64,000 bases of DNA. It comes from Chryseobacterium oleae. Its GTDB lineage: Bacteria > Bacteroidota > Bacteroidia > Flavobacteriales > Weeksellaceae. Each line of letters opens with the position of its first letter. The first letter of the stretch is position 1. This document shows, piece after piece, positions 16,657 to 24,578 of this stretch. The translations under genes and the position numbers were made by a program. Location: NCBI RefSeq assembly GCF_900115055.1, contig NZ_FOVD01000001.1:1302001-1366000 (forward strand), read 5' to 3'. Below the pieces are notes generated by a model. The model saw only the letters and a list, made by a program, of their open reading frames with translations, was not told where the DNA came from and searched no databases.

Positions 16657-17256
16657 CTAATTAAAGAATACGGTTTTCTTCAGCTCTTTTCCATTCCGTA
16701 TCTTCCATGCATGATAGGAACTCGGTACGTCGTACTGCCATTTAGGAAGCAATAAGACAATTAAAATCACATCAATATGAGAGGCAAATCCCAGTACAAC
16801 CGTGAGATAAAATGCCCAGCCCGTTTGCTGAAACCCGATCAGATAGGTAAAGGCAATCAGCAGACTCAGACCCCACATTTTTGACAGAAATGCATGCGTA
16901 CAGGTCTCTTTTCCGAATTTCCAGATACTGACGACGTAGCAAAGTGCTTCCATGACTAAGATTAAAAGAATTCCCTGCCATTCATTTTTAATCAGATCAG
17001 GATTCAGAAAATAAGATGCAAACCCTAAGGACAGCCAGAAAATCAAATCGGTCTGACTGTCCAGTCTTCTTAATTTTTCCGAGGAAACGCCCACCTTCCG
17101 GGCAATGATTCCATCGAAAATATCCGTCAATAAGCCAAAATACATCAATCCTAAAATTAAAGATCCTGCTTCTGTTCCTTTGAAATAAGCTAATAACAGA
17201 ATCACCGGAGCCAAGATAAATCTGGTTGCGATCAGCAGATATGGTAATTTTTTCAT
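16657..17256 (-). CDS. CDP-alcohol phosphatidyltransferase family protein
   Basis: The 199-aa membrane protein carries the CDP-alcohol phosphotransferase signature, read as D45-x2-D48-G49-x2-A52-R53-x8-L62-x3-D66-x3-D70. All four metal-binding Asp are present, but the Gly expected at position 62 is Leu. Family members form phosphodiester bonds between a CDP-activated lipid and an alcohol at the inner membrane. About six membrane segments are seen. The alcohol substrate is unknown and the Gly change makes a divergent specificity possible. The gene starts 32 nt downstream of an outer-membrane-like gene on the same strand. Confidence 0.82.
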   Translation of the reverse strand: MKKLPYLLIATRFILAPVILLLAYFKGTEAGSLILGLMYFGLLTDIFDGIIARKVGVSSEKLRRLDSQTDLIFWLSLGFASYFLNPDLIKNEWQGILLILVMEALCYVVSIWKFGKETCTHAFLSKMWGLSLLIAFTYLIGFQQTGWAFYLTVVLGFASHIDVILIVLLLPKWQYDVPSSYHAWKIRNGKELKKTVFFN

Positions 17257-17288
17257 AATTTTTTGTTTTTTTAAATCAATTATTTCAT

Positions 17289-17918
17289 CTAAAACTTAAA
17301 GTATATTCCTGTTTCTACGGAGAAAGAATTAAAATCTTTAGGAACTGTATTTCTGTACCAGAGTTGATAGGGCATGTATGAAGCCTGAATGCCCAATCCT
17401 ATATTCTTTCTCCAGAACCTTATTCCCTGTCCAATTTTTAATGACGCAACACTTTCCAATTTGGTGTCAATATGAATTGTATTTTGATTATCGTTTTGCT
17501 CAGCCTCATCAGATGGTATTCCTTTGCCGTCAAAGAATAAATTGTGAAAACTGAGTTCACTTACCCATTCTATTCTATTATTTCTCACAGGATAACTTTT
17601 GACCAACCTAGCACCCAAATTCACTATAAATTCCTGAGAACGCACCCTGTAAAACAGTCCTTTTTTACCGTAATCAAAATCATACAAACTATTACTATAA
17701 TTGAAGTTACCTCCTATTTCCAGGTGAGTTTTCGTTTCATCTACCGGATAGCGATACCAATATCCAATGTAAAATCCAGGACTCTGCTTTACTTTTTCAG
17801 CAGAAAAATTCAGATAGCTCCCAGTCTCGATCAGTGATCTTTTCCGGTGATCATTAATTTCTCCGGTTTGGGCTGTTATATTTATACAGCATGCCAAACA
17901 AAAAAGAATCGTTTTCAT
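17289..17918 (-). CDS. Predicted outer-membrane beta-barrel protein
   Basis: This 209-aa protein has a signal peptide (MKTILFCLACCINITAQ) and alternating hydrophobic/polar strands (GSYLNFSAE, FYIGYWYRYP, HLEIGGNFNYS, LGIQASYMPY). It ends with the aromatic strand SVETGIYFKF, a usual barrel-assembly signal. It begins 3 nt after the stop of the LA_2272-type gene, so the two are cotranscribed. No specific family is recognised. Confidence 0.65.
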   Translation of the reverse strand: MKTILFCLACCINITAQTGEINDHRKRSLIETGSYLNFSAEKVKQSPGFYIGYWYRYPVDETKTHLEIGGNFNYSNSLYDFDYGKKGLFYRVRSQEFIVNLGARLVKSYPVRNNRIEWVSELSFHNLFFDGKGIPSDEAEQNDNQNTIHIDTKLESVASLKIGQGIRFWRKNIGLGIQASYMPYQLWYRNTVPKDFNSFSVETGIYFKF

Positions 17919-17921
17919 AGG

Positions 17922-18614
17922 CTAAAAGTTGATAAATGGCAGCGTTCTTTTGGCATTCTTATTCCAAAAACCGATCTGAAGACCTTTATTCCTGTCTGTT
18001 TTATTTACCAGGCCTATTTGCATACCTTTATGATCTTTACTCACATTCACAGCTCCGGCCTGAATACCTTTCATTGTTCCTGTATGGTTATAAAGTCCCA
18101 ATTGAACTCCTCCAAATTGATCAGCTGTGTTGCTAAAAGAGATTAAAAGTCCTTTGCCGGTACCTGCCGAATTATTGATAAAGGAAATATGCAGCCCATT
18201 CAGCTTACCAGAATTATTATTAAATCCGTTTACTGTAAACCCATTAGTGGTCTGGGCAACATGATACATTGAGATTCCGATTCCATTCAGTTTTTTAGCA
18301 TTGGTAACGCCTCCTGTAGAAATATGAAGGCCGTTGATAGAAACTGTTGCCTGCTCATCGGTAGGAACTTTAATGGCATGAGGCAGCAAAGGATAAATCA
18401 AAGAAAATGGATTCCCCTGCAGATTAAGCCCGTTGATTGTTTGGGATTGATAATCATCCACTACACCAAGATTAATTCCATTGGTATTTTCCACTTGAGC
18501 TTTCGGAGTGAATGTAATTACTTTTGATTTTATTCTTTCAACCTGCAAACTATCCTGAGCACTGATGACACTTCCCGCAAAGAGACCGATCATCATTAAC
18601 AATTTTATTTTCAT
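17922..18614 (-). CDS. LA_2272-type surface repeat protein
   Basis: The 230-aa protein has a signal peptide ending VISAQ and about eight degenerate repeats of NGLxxGxxN type (NGINLGVVDD, NGLNLQGN, NGLHISTGG, NGIGISMYH, NGLHISFIN, GGVQLGLYN, GIQAGAVN, GMQIGLVN, GLQIGFWN). These resemble the LA_2272 family repeats of predicted surface or periplasmic proteins. The function is unknown. It is transcribed divergently from an HTH regulator, with an operator-like palindrome beside its -7 element. Confidence 0.75.
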   Translation of the reverse strand: MKIKLLMMIGLFAGSVISAQDSLQVERIKSKVITFTPKAQVENTNGINLGVVDDYQSQTINGLNLQGNPFSLIYPLLPHAIKVPTDEQATVSINGLHISTGGVTNAKKLNGIGISMYHVAQTTNGFTVNGFNNNSGKLNGLHISFINNSAGTGKGLLISFSNTADQFGGVQLGLYNHTGTMKGIQAGAVNVSKDHKGMQIGLVNKTDRNKGLQIGFWNKNAKRTLPFINF

Positions 18615-18639
18615 AACTCACTGTTTTAAAATGATACAT

Positions 18640-18647
18640 CAAAAGTA
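18640..18647 (-). promoter_or_regulatory. -7 element of the LA_2272-type gene
   Basis: TACTTTTG on the minus strand matches TAnnTTTG. It is 26 nt upstream of the start codon, and the palindrome 18650-18662 lies 2 nt upstream of it, inside the promoter spacer. Confidence 0.55.
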
Positions 18648-18649
18648 TC

Positions 18650-18662
18650 TGTGAAAATCACA
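18650..18662. promoter_or_regulatory. Operator-like palindrome, site 1
   Basis: TGTGAAAATCACA is repeated exactly at 18703-18715, 53 bp apart centre to centre. Both sites are in the divergent promoter region between the LA_2272-type gene and the HTH regulator. The half-site TGTGA pairs with TCACA. Confidence 0.65.
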
Positions 18663-18696
18663 ATTCCGAATGCGAAAAAAAATTAAAATAAAGAAG

Positions 18697-18717
18697 TACA
18701 TTTGTGAAAATCACAAA
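18697..18717 (+). promoter_or_regulatory. Regulator promoter with overlapping operator, site 2
   Basis: The -7 match TACATTTG (18697-18704) overlaps the second palindrome, which extends to TTTGTGAAAATCACAAA (18701-18717). A protein bound here would block the regulator's own promoter. The implied transcript start near 18709 supports the ATG at 18721 over the ATG at 18670. Confidence 0.6.
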
Positions 18718-18720
18718 AAC

Positions 18721-19647
18721 ATGCATCAGGAACTTTTACTTAAGGAAATACGAAAGAAAATTGGGGACAAATCTTTAAATGACGAGATCGCCAATATTCT
18801 CAATATAAGCTATGATGCATCCCACAGAAGAACGTCTCTGAAAGCAAAGTTCAGCTTTGAAGAAGCTCTGGAGCTGGCAAAGTATTATCAGATTTCTCTC
18901 AATCAATTTATCACTTCAGATCAACAGCTTGTGGTTCAGAAAACTTCGGGTGTGGACAAAACAGAAGATCTAAAGTCTTTTTTTCAGAATAATCTGAGCG
19001 TTTTTGAAAATTTACCACTGTCTGATGAGATGACTGTTTATTATTCTGCCAAGGATATTCCTTTTTTCTACACGCTTTCGGACACATTGCTTTCCCGTTT
19101 TAAGATTTATGTCTGGATGAATCTGCTTAATGCAAAACAGGTTTTCATTCCTTTTATGCAGTTTTCACCGCCTTATTTTGAATCCAATACGCAGGAGCTG
19201 AAGAAAAGATACGAAGCACAAAATGTTGTAGAATTGTGGAATGACAGGACCATTTCCAGTATTTTACAGCAGATTTTATTCTACTACGAAACCGGACTTT
19301 TACAGAAAAATGAAGCTGAAATTATCCTGAAAGAACTCAGAGAACTTATAGAATATATTGAGAAGAAAACGGAAAGCAATCCAAAATTTCATTTGTATGA
19401 AAATGAACTGATGCATCTGTCCAATGACATTTTTTTCCATCATCCGCAACAGTCGCTTTTTGCCATACCGATCAATATGTTTGGCTATATTTTGATTAAT
19501 GACGAAAAAACCTGTGGTGAAACACGGAATTATTTTGAACACCAGATTAAAAATTCAAAATCGCTGAACACATCCGGAAACCGCGACAGAAAGATATTTT
19601 TCAATAAAATGTTCGAGCAAATTGAAAATTTAAAACAAAAGCTATAA
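18721..19647 (+). CDS. HTH transcriptional regulator, unknown family
   Basis: With the start at 18721 the protein has 308 aa. Residues 1-65 look like a Cro/cI-type helix-turn-helix (LKEIRKKIGDKSLNDEIANILNISYDASHRR, then FSFEEALELAKYYQISLNQF). The remaining 240 residues are a helical domain without a recognised motif. Twin palindromes flank its promoter and that of the divergent surface-repeat gene, so it probably represses both; this is inference. The ATG at 18670 is rejected because it lies upstream of the -7 element. The AraC gene begins 1 nt after its stop. Confidence 0.75.
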   Translation: MHQELLLKEIRKKIGDKSLNDEIANILNISYDASHRRTSLKAKFSFEEALELAKYYQISLNQFITSDQQLVVQKTSGVDKTEDLKSFFQNNLSVFENLPLSDEMTVYYSAKDIPFFYTLSDTLLSRFKIYVWMNLLNAKQVFIPFMQFSPPYFESNTQELKKRYEAQNVVELWNDRTISSILQQILFYYETGLLQKNEAEIILKELRELIEYIEKKTESNPKFHLYENELMHLSNDIFFHHPQQSLFAIPINMFGYILINDEKTCGETRNYFEHQIKNSKSLNTSGNRDRKIFFNKMFEQIENLKQKL

Positions 19648-19648
19648 T

Positions 19649-20452
19649 ATGAATACCCTCCATAATGGTGAATTTTTCGGACAGACCAATGAAACCCTGC
19701 GTTTCGATGGATTGACCATTACGGATACGGAATACACGCATCCCTACGTCGACTGGCATTATCATGAAAATGCTTATTTCACTTTTCTGCTGCAGGGAAA
19801 TATGACGGAAGGAAACAGAAAGGAAACCTATGACTGTCCTGCAGGAACGCTGCTTTACCATCATTGGGAAGATGCTCATTACAATATCAAACCGGATATT
19901 TTTACGAGAGGTTTTCATCTTGAACTTACCGAAGAATGGTTTGAACAGTTTGGGGTTCCCAAAGACTCCATTGAAGGAAGCTTTAATCTGAAAAATCCTG
20001 CTATAAAATTATTAATGTACAGGATTTTCAGGGAGACAAAAGTGAATGATCCTTCTTTTGAACTGTCTGTTCACGAGCTTCTGCTTAACCTATTCAATCA
20101 GCTGACAGAGAAGGGAGGAAATTTTGACAGAAAACCAACCTGGGTCAGTAAGATTGATGAAATACTTCACGAAAATTGTACAGAAAAACTGAGCCTGACG
20201 GAACTTTCAAAGACATTAGATATTCATCCTGTTCATTTAAGCAGGGATTTTCAGAAACATTTTCACTGTACTTTAGGGGTATACATCAAAAAACTGAAGA
20301 TCAATAAATCTCTGACGCTTCTCAACACTTATCCATCTCTGGCTGAAGTGGCCCTGGAATGTGGTTTTGCAGATCAAAGTCATTTTATCAGATCATTCAG
20401 AGAATATACGGGGATTACTCCTTTGCAATACAAAACTCTTCTGAAGAAATAA
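19649..20452 (+). CDS. AraC family transcriptional regulator
   Basis: The 267-aa protein has an N-terminal cupin-like sensor domain (about residues 20-110, with YVDWHYHENAYFTFLLQG and LLYHHWEDAHYN). The C-terminal AraC DNA-binding domain covers about 165-265, with two HTH units (LSLTELSKTLDIHPVHLSRDFQKHF and LAEVALECGFADQSHFIRSF), and the end GITPLQYKTLL is typical. It follows the HTH regulator by 1 nt, so the two are cotranscribed. The inducer is unknown. Confidence 0.88.
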   Translation: MNTLHNGEFFGQTNETLRFDGLTITDTEYTHPYVDWHYHENAYFTFLLQGNMTEGNRKETYDCPAGTLLYHHWEDAHYNIKPDIFTRGFHLELTEEWFEQFGVPKDSIEGSFNLKNPAIKLLMYRIFRETKVNDPSFELSVHELLLNLFNQLTEKGGNFDRKPTWVSKIDEILHENCTEKLSLTELSKTLDIHPVHLSRDFQKHFHCTLGVYIKKLKINKSLTLLNTYPSLAEVALECGFADQSHFIRSFREYTGITPLQYKTLLKK

Positions 20453-20492
20453 TAATGTTAATTTCATTCTATTTTTTCCGAAAACCTATTTA

Positions 20493-20500
20493 TACTTTTG
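20493..20500 (+). promoter_or_regulatory. -7 element of the serine hydrolase gene
   Basis: TACTTTTG matches TAnnTTTG 20 nt before the start codon. No TTTG is seen at the expected -33 position. Confidence 0.45.
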
Positions 20501-20518
20501 TTCAGATAAAATATTAAA

Positions 20519-22171
20519 ATGAAATCTATTCTTCTGTTTGTCTTATTTCTAAGTTTCGGGCTTTCTTTTGGGCAATCCAAAAATCTTACAGATCCGGATC
20601 CGGTCACGCTTCCTCTTCATAAAAAATACATCAACACTATTGTTTTTCTGGATAAAACCATAGCTCCCGACCAATTAAAAGAATCCGATTTTCTTAAGAC
20701 GATGGAATTTCAGGAAGATAAGGATTTGGGCATCCGCATTTTTATGGACAATGCTCTGGTTAATTATCTACATCAAATCGATCCTTCACTATCAACCGAT
20801 GAGCTCCTGAAAAAAGGAAATTATCAATTCAATTTCTTTGTTGACGGAAAATTGATCTACACTGAAAATCTGAATACCGGAGCAGGAATTGCTGAAGACA
20901 AAAAGAAGAAAACTACGTTGAGAATTCCTTTATCAAGTTCAAAAAACGAAGATTCATGGGGAAGGTATTTGTGGATGAGATTCTATCTTGGCAACGGTGG
21001 AATTGATGCACTGGAAGAGGGAAAACATGTTCTGAAAATTGAAATCAAGCCCTATTTAAAAACTCCATCATTAAAGGTTGGACCTACGATTGCAGCAGGG
21101 GAAATTAACTTAACAATCCCCCGTAAAAATATTCCACAACAACAAGTTGCCATTCAAAAGATACAGCCCAATAGCGGATGGAAAGTTTCAGATGAAAAAC
21201 TGGATCAGGAAAAAATAAAACTTTTAAATACAAAAATTGCTGAAAACCGATTCAGAGAGATCACAAGTATTGTCGTGATCAAAAATGAAAAGCTTCTTCT
21301 GGAAGAATATTTCAACCAATCCGGAAGAGATTCTCTGCAGGATACACGTTCGGTAGGAAAGTCTTTTGCGTCGGCTTTGACGGGTATTGCGATAAAAGAC
21401 GGACATCTTAAAAGTGAAAGCCAGATGCTGAAAGATTTTTATGATTTGAAACAGTTCAAAAACTATTCGTCCGGAAAGGATAGCGTTACCATTAAAAGTC
21501 TTCTGACGATGAGCTCCGGATTCGACGGTAATGATCAGGATGAAAGCTCGCCTGGAAATGAGGAAAATATGTATCCTACCTACAACTGGGTAAAGTTCAC
21601 CCTAGATTTGCCTACAACAGAGAATAAGCCTGGAAAAGTCTGGAACTATTTCACTTCAGGCGTTGTGGTGACAGGAGATATTTTAGACAAAAATGTTCCA
21701 AAAGGTCTTGAAAAGTATGCGGATAAAAAGTTGTTTCAACCCCTTGGCATCACTCATTATAAATGGCAGTTCACCCCACAACAAAAACCTTCTCTGGCTG
21801 GTGGATTACGTATGAAATCGCTGGATTTTGCTAAGTTTGGACAGCTTTATAAAAATAATGGAATATGGAACGGAAAGAACATTATCGATAAAAATTGGGT
21901 AAAAAAATCTTTCACCAACTATTTCACCAACGATCCTGATTCTGAAGGCTATGGCTACTTATTCTGGAGAAAAATCTATAAAGTAGGAAACCGGAATTTT
22001 GAAGCGTATCAATGCAGTGGAAACGGCGGAAACAAAATAATTATGTTCACGGAAATCCCTGTAGTGATCGTCATTACAGCTAAAGCATACAATAAATCTT
22101 ATGCACATGTACAGTCGGAGAAGATTGTTCAGGAGTATTTATTAACAGCGCTGGGTTATGGTAATGAGTGA
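20519..22171 (+). CDS. Exported serine hydrolase (class C beta-lactamase fold) with extra N-terminal domain
   Basis: This 550-aa protein has a signal peptide (MKSILLFVLFLSFGLSFGQ). Residues 20-200 form an unrecognised domain, and residues 235-545 are a beta-lactamase/DD-peptidase fold. The nucleophile motif S-x-x-K is S278-V-G-K281. The usual second motif Y-x-N appears as Y377-F-T, so the Asn is not conserved. Family members act on peptidoglycan peptides or small esters in the periplasm. It could be an esterase or a D-aminopeptidase; resistance to beta-lactams cannot be inferred. Confidence 0.8.
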   Translation: MKSILLFVLFLSFGLSFGQSKNLTDPDPVTLPLHKKYINTIVFLDKTIAPDQLKESDFLKTMEFQEDKDLGIRIFMDNALVNYLHQIDPSLSTDELLKKGNYQFNFFVDGKLIYTENLNTGAGIAEDKKKKTTLRIPLSSSKNEDSWGRYLWMRFYLGNGGIDALEEGKHVLKIEIKPYLKTPSLKVGPTIAAGEINLTIPRKNIPQQQVAIQKIQPNSGWKVSDEKLDQEKIKLLNTKIAENRFREITSIVVIKNEKLLLEEYFNQSGRDSLQDTRSVGKSFASALTGIAIKDGHLKSESQMLKDFYDLKQFKNYSSGKDSVTIKSLLTMSSGFDGNDQDESSPGNEENMYPTYNWVKFTLDLPTTENKPGKVWNYFTSGVVVTGDILDKNVPKGLEKYADKKLFQPLGITHYKWQFTPQQKPSLAGGLRMKSLDFAKFGQLYKNNGIWNGKNIIDKNWVKKSFTNYFTNDPDSEGYGYLFWRKIYKVGNRNFEAYQCSGNGGNKIIMFTEIPVVIVITAKAYNKSYAHVQSEKIVQEYLLTALGYGNE

Positions 22172-22183
22172 TAGGTCAGAATA

Positions 22184-22212
22184 TTGTTGAATGGGTAAAA
22201 AATGTATCTTTA
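22184..22212 (+). promoter_or_regulatory. Candidate promoter of the 22226 lipoprotein
   Basis: TTG (22184-22186), an 18-nt spacer and TATCTTTA (22205-22212) fit the Bacteroidetes consensus with one mismatch. Confidence 0.45.
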
Positions 22213-22225
22213 ATAAAAATAAACC

Positions 22226-23275
22226 ATGAGGATTTCACTTGTATTGTCGCTTTTCGTTTTATCATCATGCTATAGTCCGAAAACCGATGTAGAAGAAGAC
22301 AAGCATCCTGAGATCCCTGAATTTCCTCATTTCTCAGACGAGACCGTTGTTTTGGAAAAAGTTATGGAGCTGCCGCTTTCGCAGAAGGATAACTGCAGGT
22401 ATCTGGTTAAAGATAATTACTTTTTGGTCTATAATTTCCCGGTCACAGATTCCCACCAAAATAACACCAACATGATTTTTATAATGACGGAAGGAAAGCT
22501 GGCTATTTCTGAGCAATGGAAGAACAGGCCGGGTATCAACAATCTGGCTTTTGTAGATGAGGCAGGTAATGTATACGCCAATAACCGGAAATACCTGGCT
22601 CCGGATTTCCGTTACAAAAAGTTTCTGCCTTTTTATGACCTCAACGATATTACAAAGAAATACGAACATCTTTTCCATACCGGTGAATCCGAAAAAGACT
22701 CTGCCCTCTTCAAAAAAATAGGAGATGAACAGTCTGTTCTCCAGAAAAATGTTCTGGACAAAGCTGATCAGATTGTATTGGTAGCCGATCTCATGAATAC
22801 TGAAATTCCGGATCATGCGATCTATGGTGCTAACTACCTGTTTAATCCCGGACAGAAAAATACTTATTTCGTGTCTTATAACCTCCTACAGGATCTGAAA
22901 ACAAAAGATTCAACTGTGGAAAAGGATCCTGTTTACACCAAAATCCTTCCAAAGATCAGACTTTCTCCAAACGAAAACAATTTCTCTCCTGAAATCCGTA
23001 AGGAGTACAGAGATACGATATCGTTCAATATAAAGGATAAAATTGTTTCCGGAAACCGATGGTTCAGCACAGGGAATCATTTTGTGGCTTCTTTTGGCTA
23101 CTATCCGGTTTATATGTATTACTATGATGTAAAACTTGGTAACAAAACGGTTTCCACCAAAGAAGACCATACCAAAATAGTCGCTTCTGATCCTATAAAG
23201 ACCAAAACGGGGAAATATTTCTTAGTAAGTAATGTGAGAGAGGGGAAGTTTCAGATCTATTATCTGAAAAACTGA
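22226..23275 (+). CDS. Lipoprotein of unknown function, 349 aa
   Basis: The N-terminus MRISLVLSLFVLSSCYSPK contains a lipobox (LSSC), so the protein is probably lipid-anchored. The rest is a mixed alpha/beta sequence rich in aromatic residues (VYANNRKYLAPDFRYK, YGANYLFNPGQK, YYPVYMYYYDV). No known domain or catalytic motif is recognised. It ends 5 nt before the stop of the convergent rimM gene, and no terminator is visible between them. It is probably transcribed alone. Confidence 0.7.
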   Translation: MRISLVLSLFVLSSCYSPKTDVEEDKHPEIPEFPHFSDETVVLEKVMELPLSQKDNCRYLVKDNYFLVYNFPVTDSHQNNTNMIFIMTEGKLAISEQWKNRPGINNLAFVDEAGNVYANNRKYLAPDFRYKKFLPFYDLNDITKKYEHLFHTGESEKDSALFKKIGDEQSVLQKNVLDKADQIVLVADLMNTEIPDHAIYGANYLFNPGQKNTYFVSYNLLQDLKTKDSTVEKDPVYTKILPKIRLSPNENNFSPEIRKEYRDTISFNIKDKIVSGNRWFSTGNHFVASFGYYPVYMYYYDVKLGNKTVSTKEDHTKIVASDPIKTKTGKYFLVSNVREGKFQIYYLKN

Positions 23276-23280
23276 TCGGA

Positions 23281-23823
23281 CTATTCGTCTTTTTTAGAGG
23301 ACACTAAAAAAACGTCGATAAGTCCTTCCGGAAGCTGCATTTTGATGAATCTTTCTTCTCTGTTCACCTCCAGGATCCAGTCTTTGATGATAGGAATCAC
23401 TACTTCTTTTCCGTCCAGGTTGGTCACGAAATAGTTTTGAGCAGTCTGATCGTTTACAGATCTTATCACCCCGCATTCTTTATCATTTTCATCAAGAATA
23501 TCGAAACCGATGATCTCGTGATAATAAAACTGCTTTCCGGAAAGTTTCGGAAGTGTAGCAAGCGGAAGATAGACACTTTTCCCTAAAGATTGGTCTACCA
23601 GTGTTTCGGAAGAATTTTTAAATGCAATGTTCAGAGCATCGTTTTTGCTCCATGATGTTTTGTCAATAAAAAATGGAACCAATAATCCGTTGATTTCAAC
23701 GAATATTGATTCCAATTTATTGTAAAGCTCGGGTTGATCGGTATCCAATTTAAGGATAACGTTTCCCGCAAGGCCATGTCTGCGTGTGATTTTTCCTAGT
23801 AAATAGCAATCTTCTTTACGCAT
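23281..23823 (-). CDS. rimM: Ribosome maturation factor RimM
   Basis: The 180-aa protein has the N-terminal RimM beta-barrel (residues 6-90, LLGKITRRHGLAGNVILKL with the family GxxGE/N-V motif). The PRC-barrel-like C-terminal domain covers about 95-170 (YYHEIIGFDI, GVIRSVNDQTAQNYFVTN, VVIPIIKDWILEVN). RimM binds S19 and helps mature the 30S head. It lies 12 nt downstream of rpsP on the same strand, the usual rpsP-rimM pairing; trmD and rplS are not adjacent here. Confidence 0.94.
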   Translation of the reverse strand: MRKEDCYLLGKITRRHGLAGNVILKLDTDQPELYNKLESIFVEINGLLVPFFIDKTSWSKNDALNIAFKNSSETLVDQSLGKSVYLPLATLPKLSGKQFYYHEIIGFDILDENDKECGVIRSVNDQTAQNYFVTNLDGKEVVIPIIKDWILEVNREERFIKMQLPEGLIDVFLVSSKKDE

Positions 23824-23835
23824 ACAGGTTTATTT

Positions 23836-24402
23836 TTAAGCTTCAGTGTTTTCTTCAGTTTCAGCAGCAGGAGCTTCTCCTTCTGTAGCTTCAGCAACAA
23901 CTTCTTCAGCAGGTGCGTTAGCAGCTTCTTCAGCAGCTTTAGCATCAGCTTCAACTTGTGCAGCAGCAGCAACTCTAGCTTCGTTTACTTTAACTTCAGC
24001 TTCTAAAGCAGCTTTCTTAGCGTCAGCCTGAGCTTTAGTTAAACCTTCTACTTTACCTTGTACTTTTTGATCTTTAGATTCTACCCAAGCATTGAATCTT
24101 TTTTCAGCTTCAGCTTCGTCAAAAGCACCTTTAGCAACTCCACCTTGTAAGTGTTTTTTGTAAAGGGCACCTTTATAAGAAAGGATAGCTCTTGCAGTAT
24201 CAGTTGGCTGAGCACCGTTGTTTAACCACTTTACAGCAGAATCAACGTTCAAATCGATAGTAGCAGGGTTAGTAATTGGGTTGTAAGTTCCTAGTTTCTC
24301 GATGAATCTACCATCTCTTCTAGCTCTAGAATCTGCAACCACGATGTGGAAGAAAGGCTTACCTTTTTTACCGTGTCTTTGTAATCTGATTTTTACTGAC
24401 AT
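23836..24402 (-). CDS. rpsP: 30S ribosomal protein S16 with long Ala/Glu-rich tail
   Basis: The first 80 residues are a standard S16 (SVKIRLQRHGKKGKPFFHIV, DGRFIEKLGTYNP, WLNNGAQPTDTARAILS). The protein continues to 188 aa with a Lys/Ala helical stretch and a very Ala/Glu-rich end (VEADAKAAEEAANAPAEEVV), about 100 residues more than E. coli S16. Extended S16 tails occur in Bacteroidetes; their role is unknown. A -7 element TATCTTTG lies at 24452-24459 on the minus strand. Confidence 0.95.
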   Translation of the reverse strand: MSVKIRLQRHGKKGKPFFHIVVADSRARRDGRFIEKLGTYNPITNPATIDLNVDSAVKWLNNGAQPTDTARAILSYKGALYKKHLQGGVAKGAFDEAEAEKRFNAWVESKDQKVQGKVEGLTKAQADAKKAALEAEVKVNEARVAAAAQVEADAKAAEEAANAPAEEVVAEATEGEAPAAETEENTEA

Positions 24403-24418
24403 AATGTTGTGAATTTTA

Positions 24419-24459
24419 TGGGAACTCGTCCCAGTTAAATATTTAAGAGTGCAAAGATA
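24419..24459 (-). promoter_or_regulatory. rpsP promoter and leader hairpin
   Basis: TATCTTTG (24459-24452, minus strand) is an exact -7 match. The leader then contains TGGGACGAGTTCCCA (24433-24419), a 5-bp hairpin about 17 nt before the start codon that could be a site for feedback control; that role is speculation. Confidence 0.45.
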
Positions 24460-24578
24460 ATAAAAAAAACTAATCCTCCATATAATAAATTACTTTCTCT
24501 GATATTTAACCTAATATTTTTATTTAATCCCGGAAAATTACCGGAAAAAACAGGATATTTGAACAACAAAATTACGAA

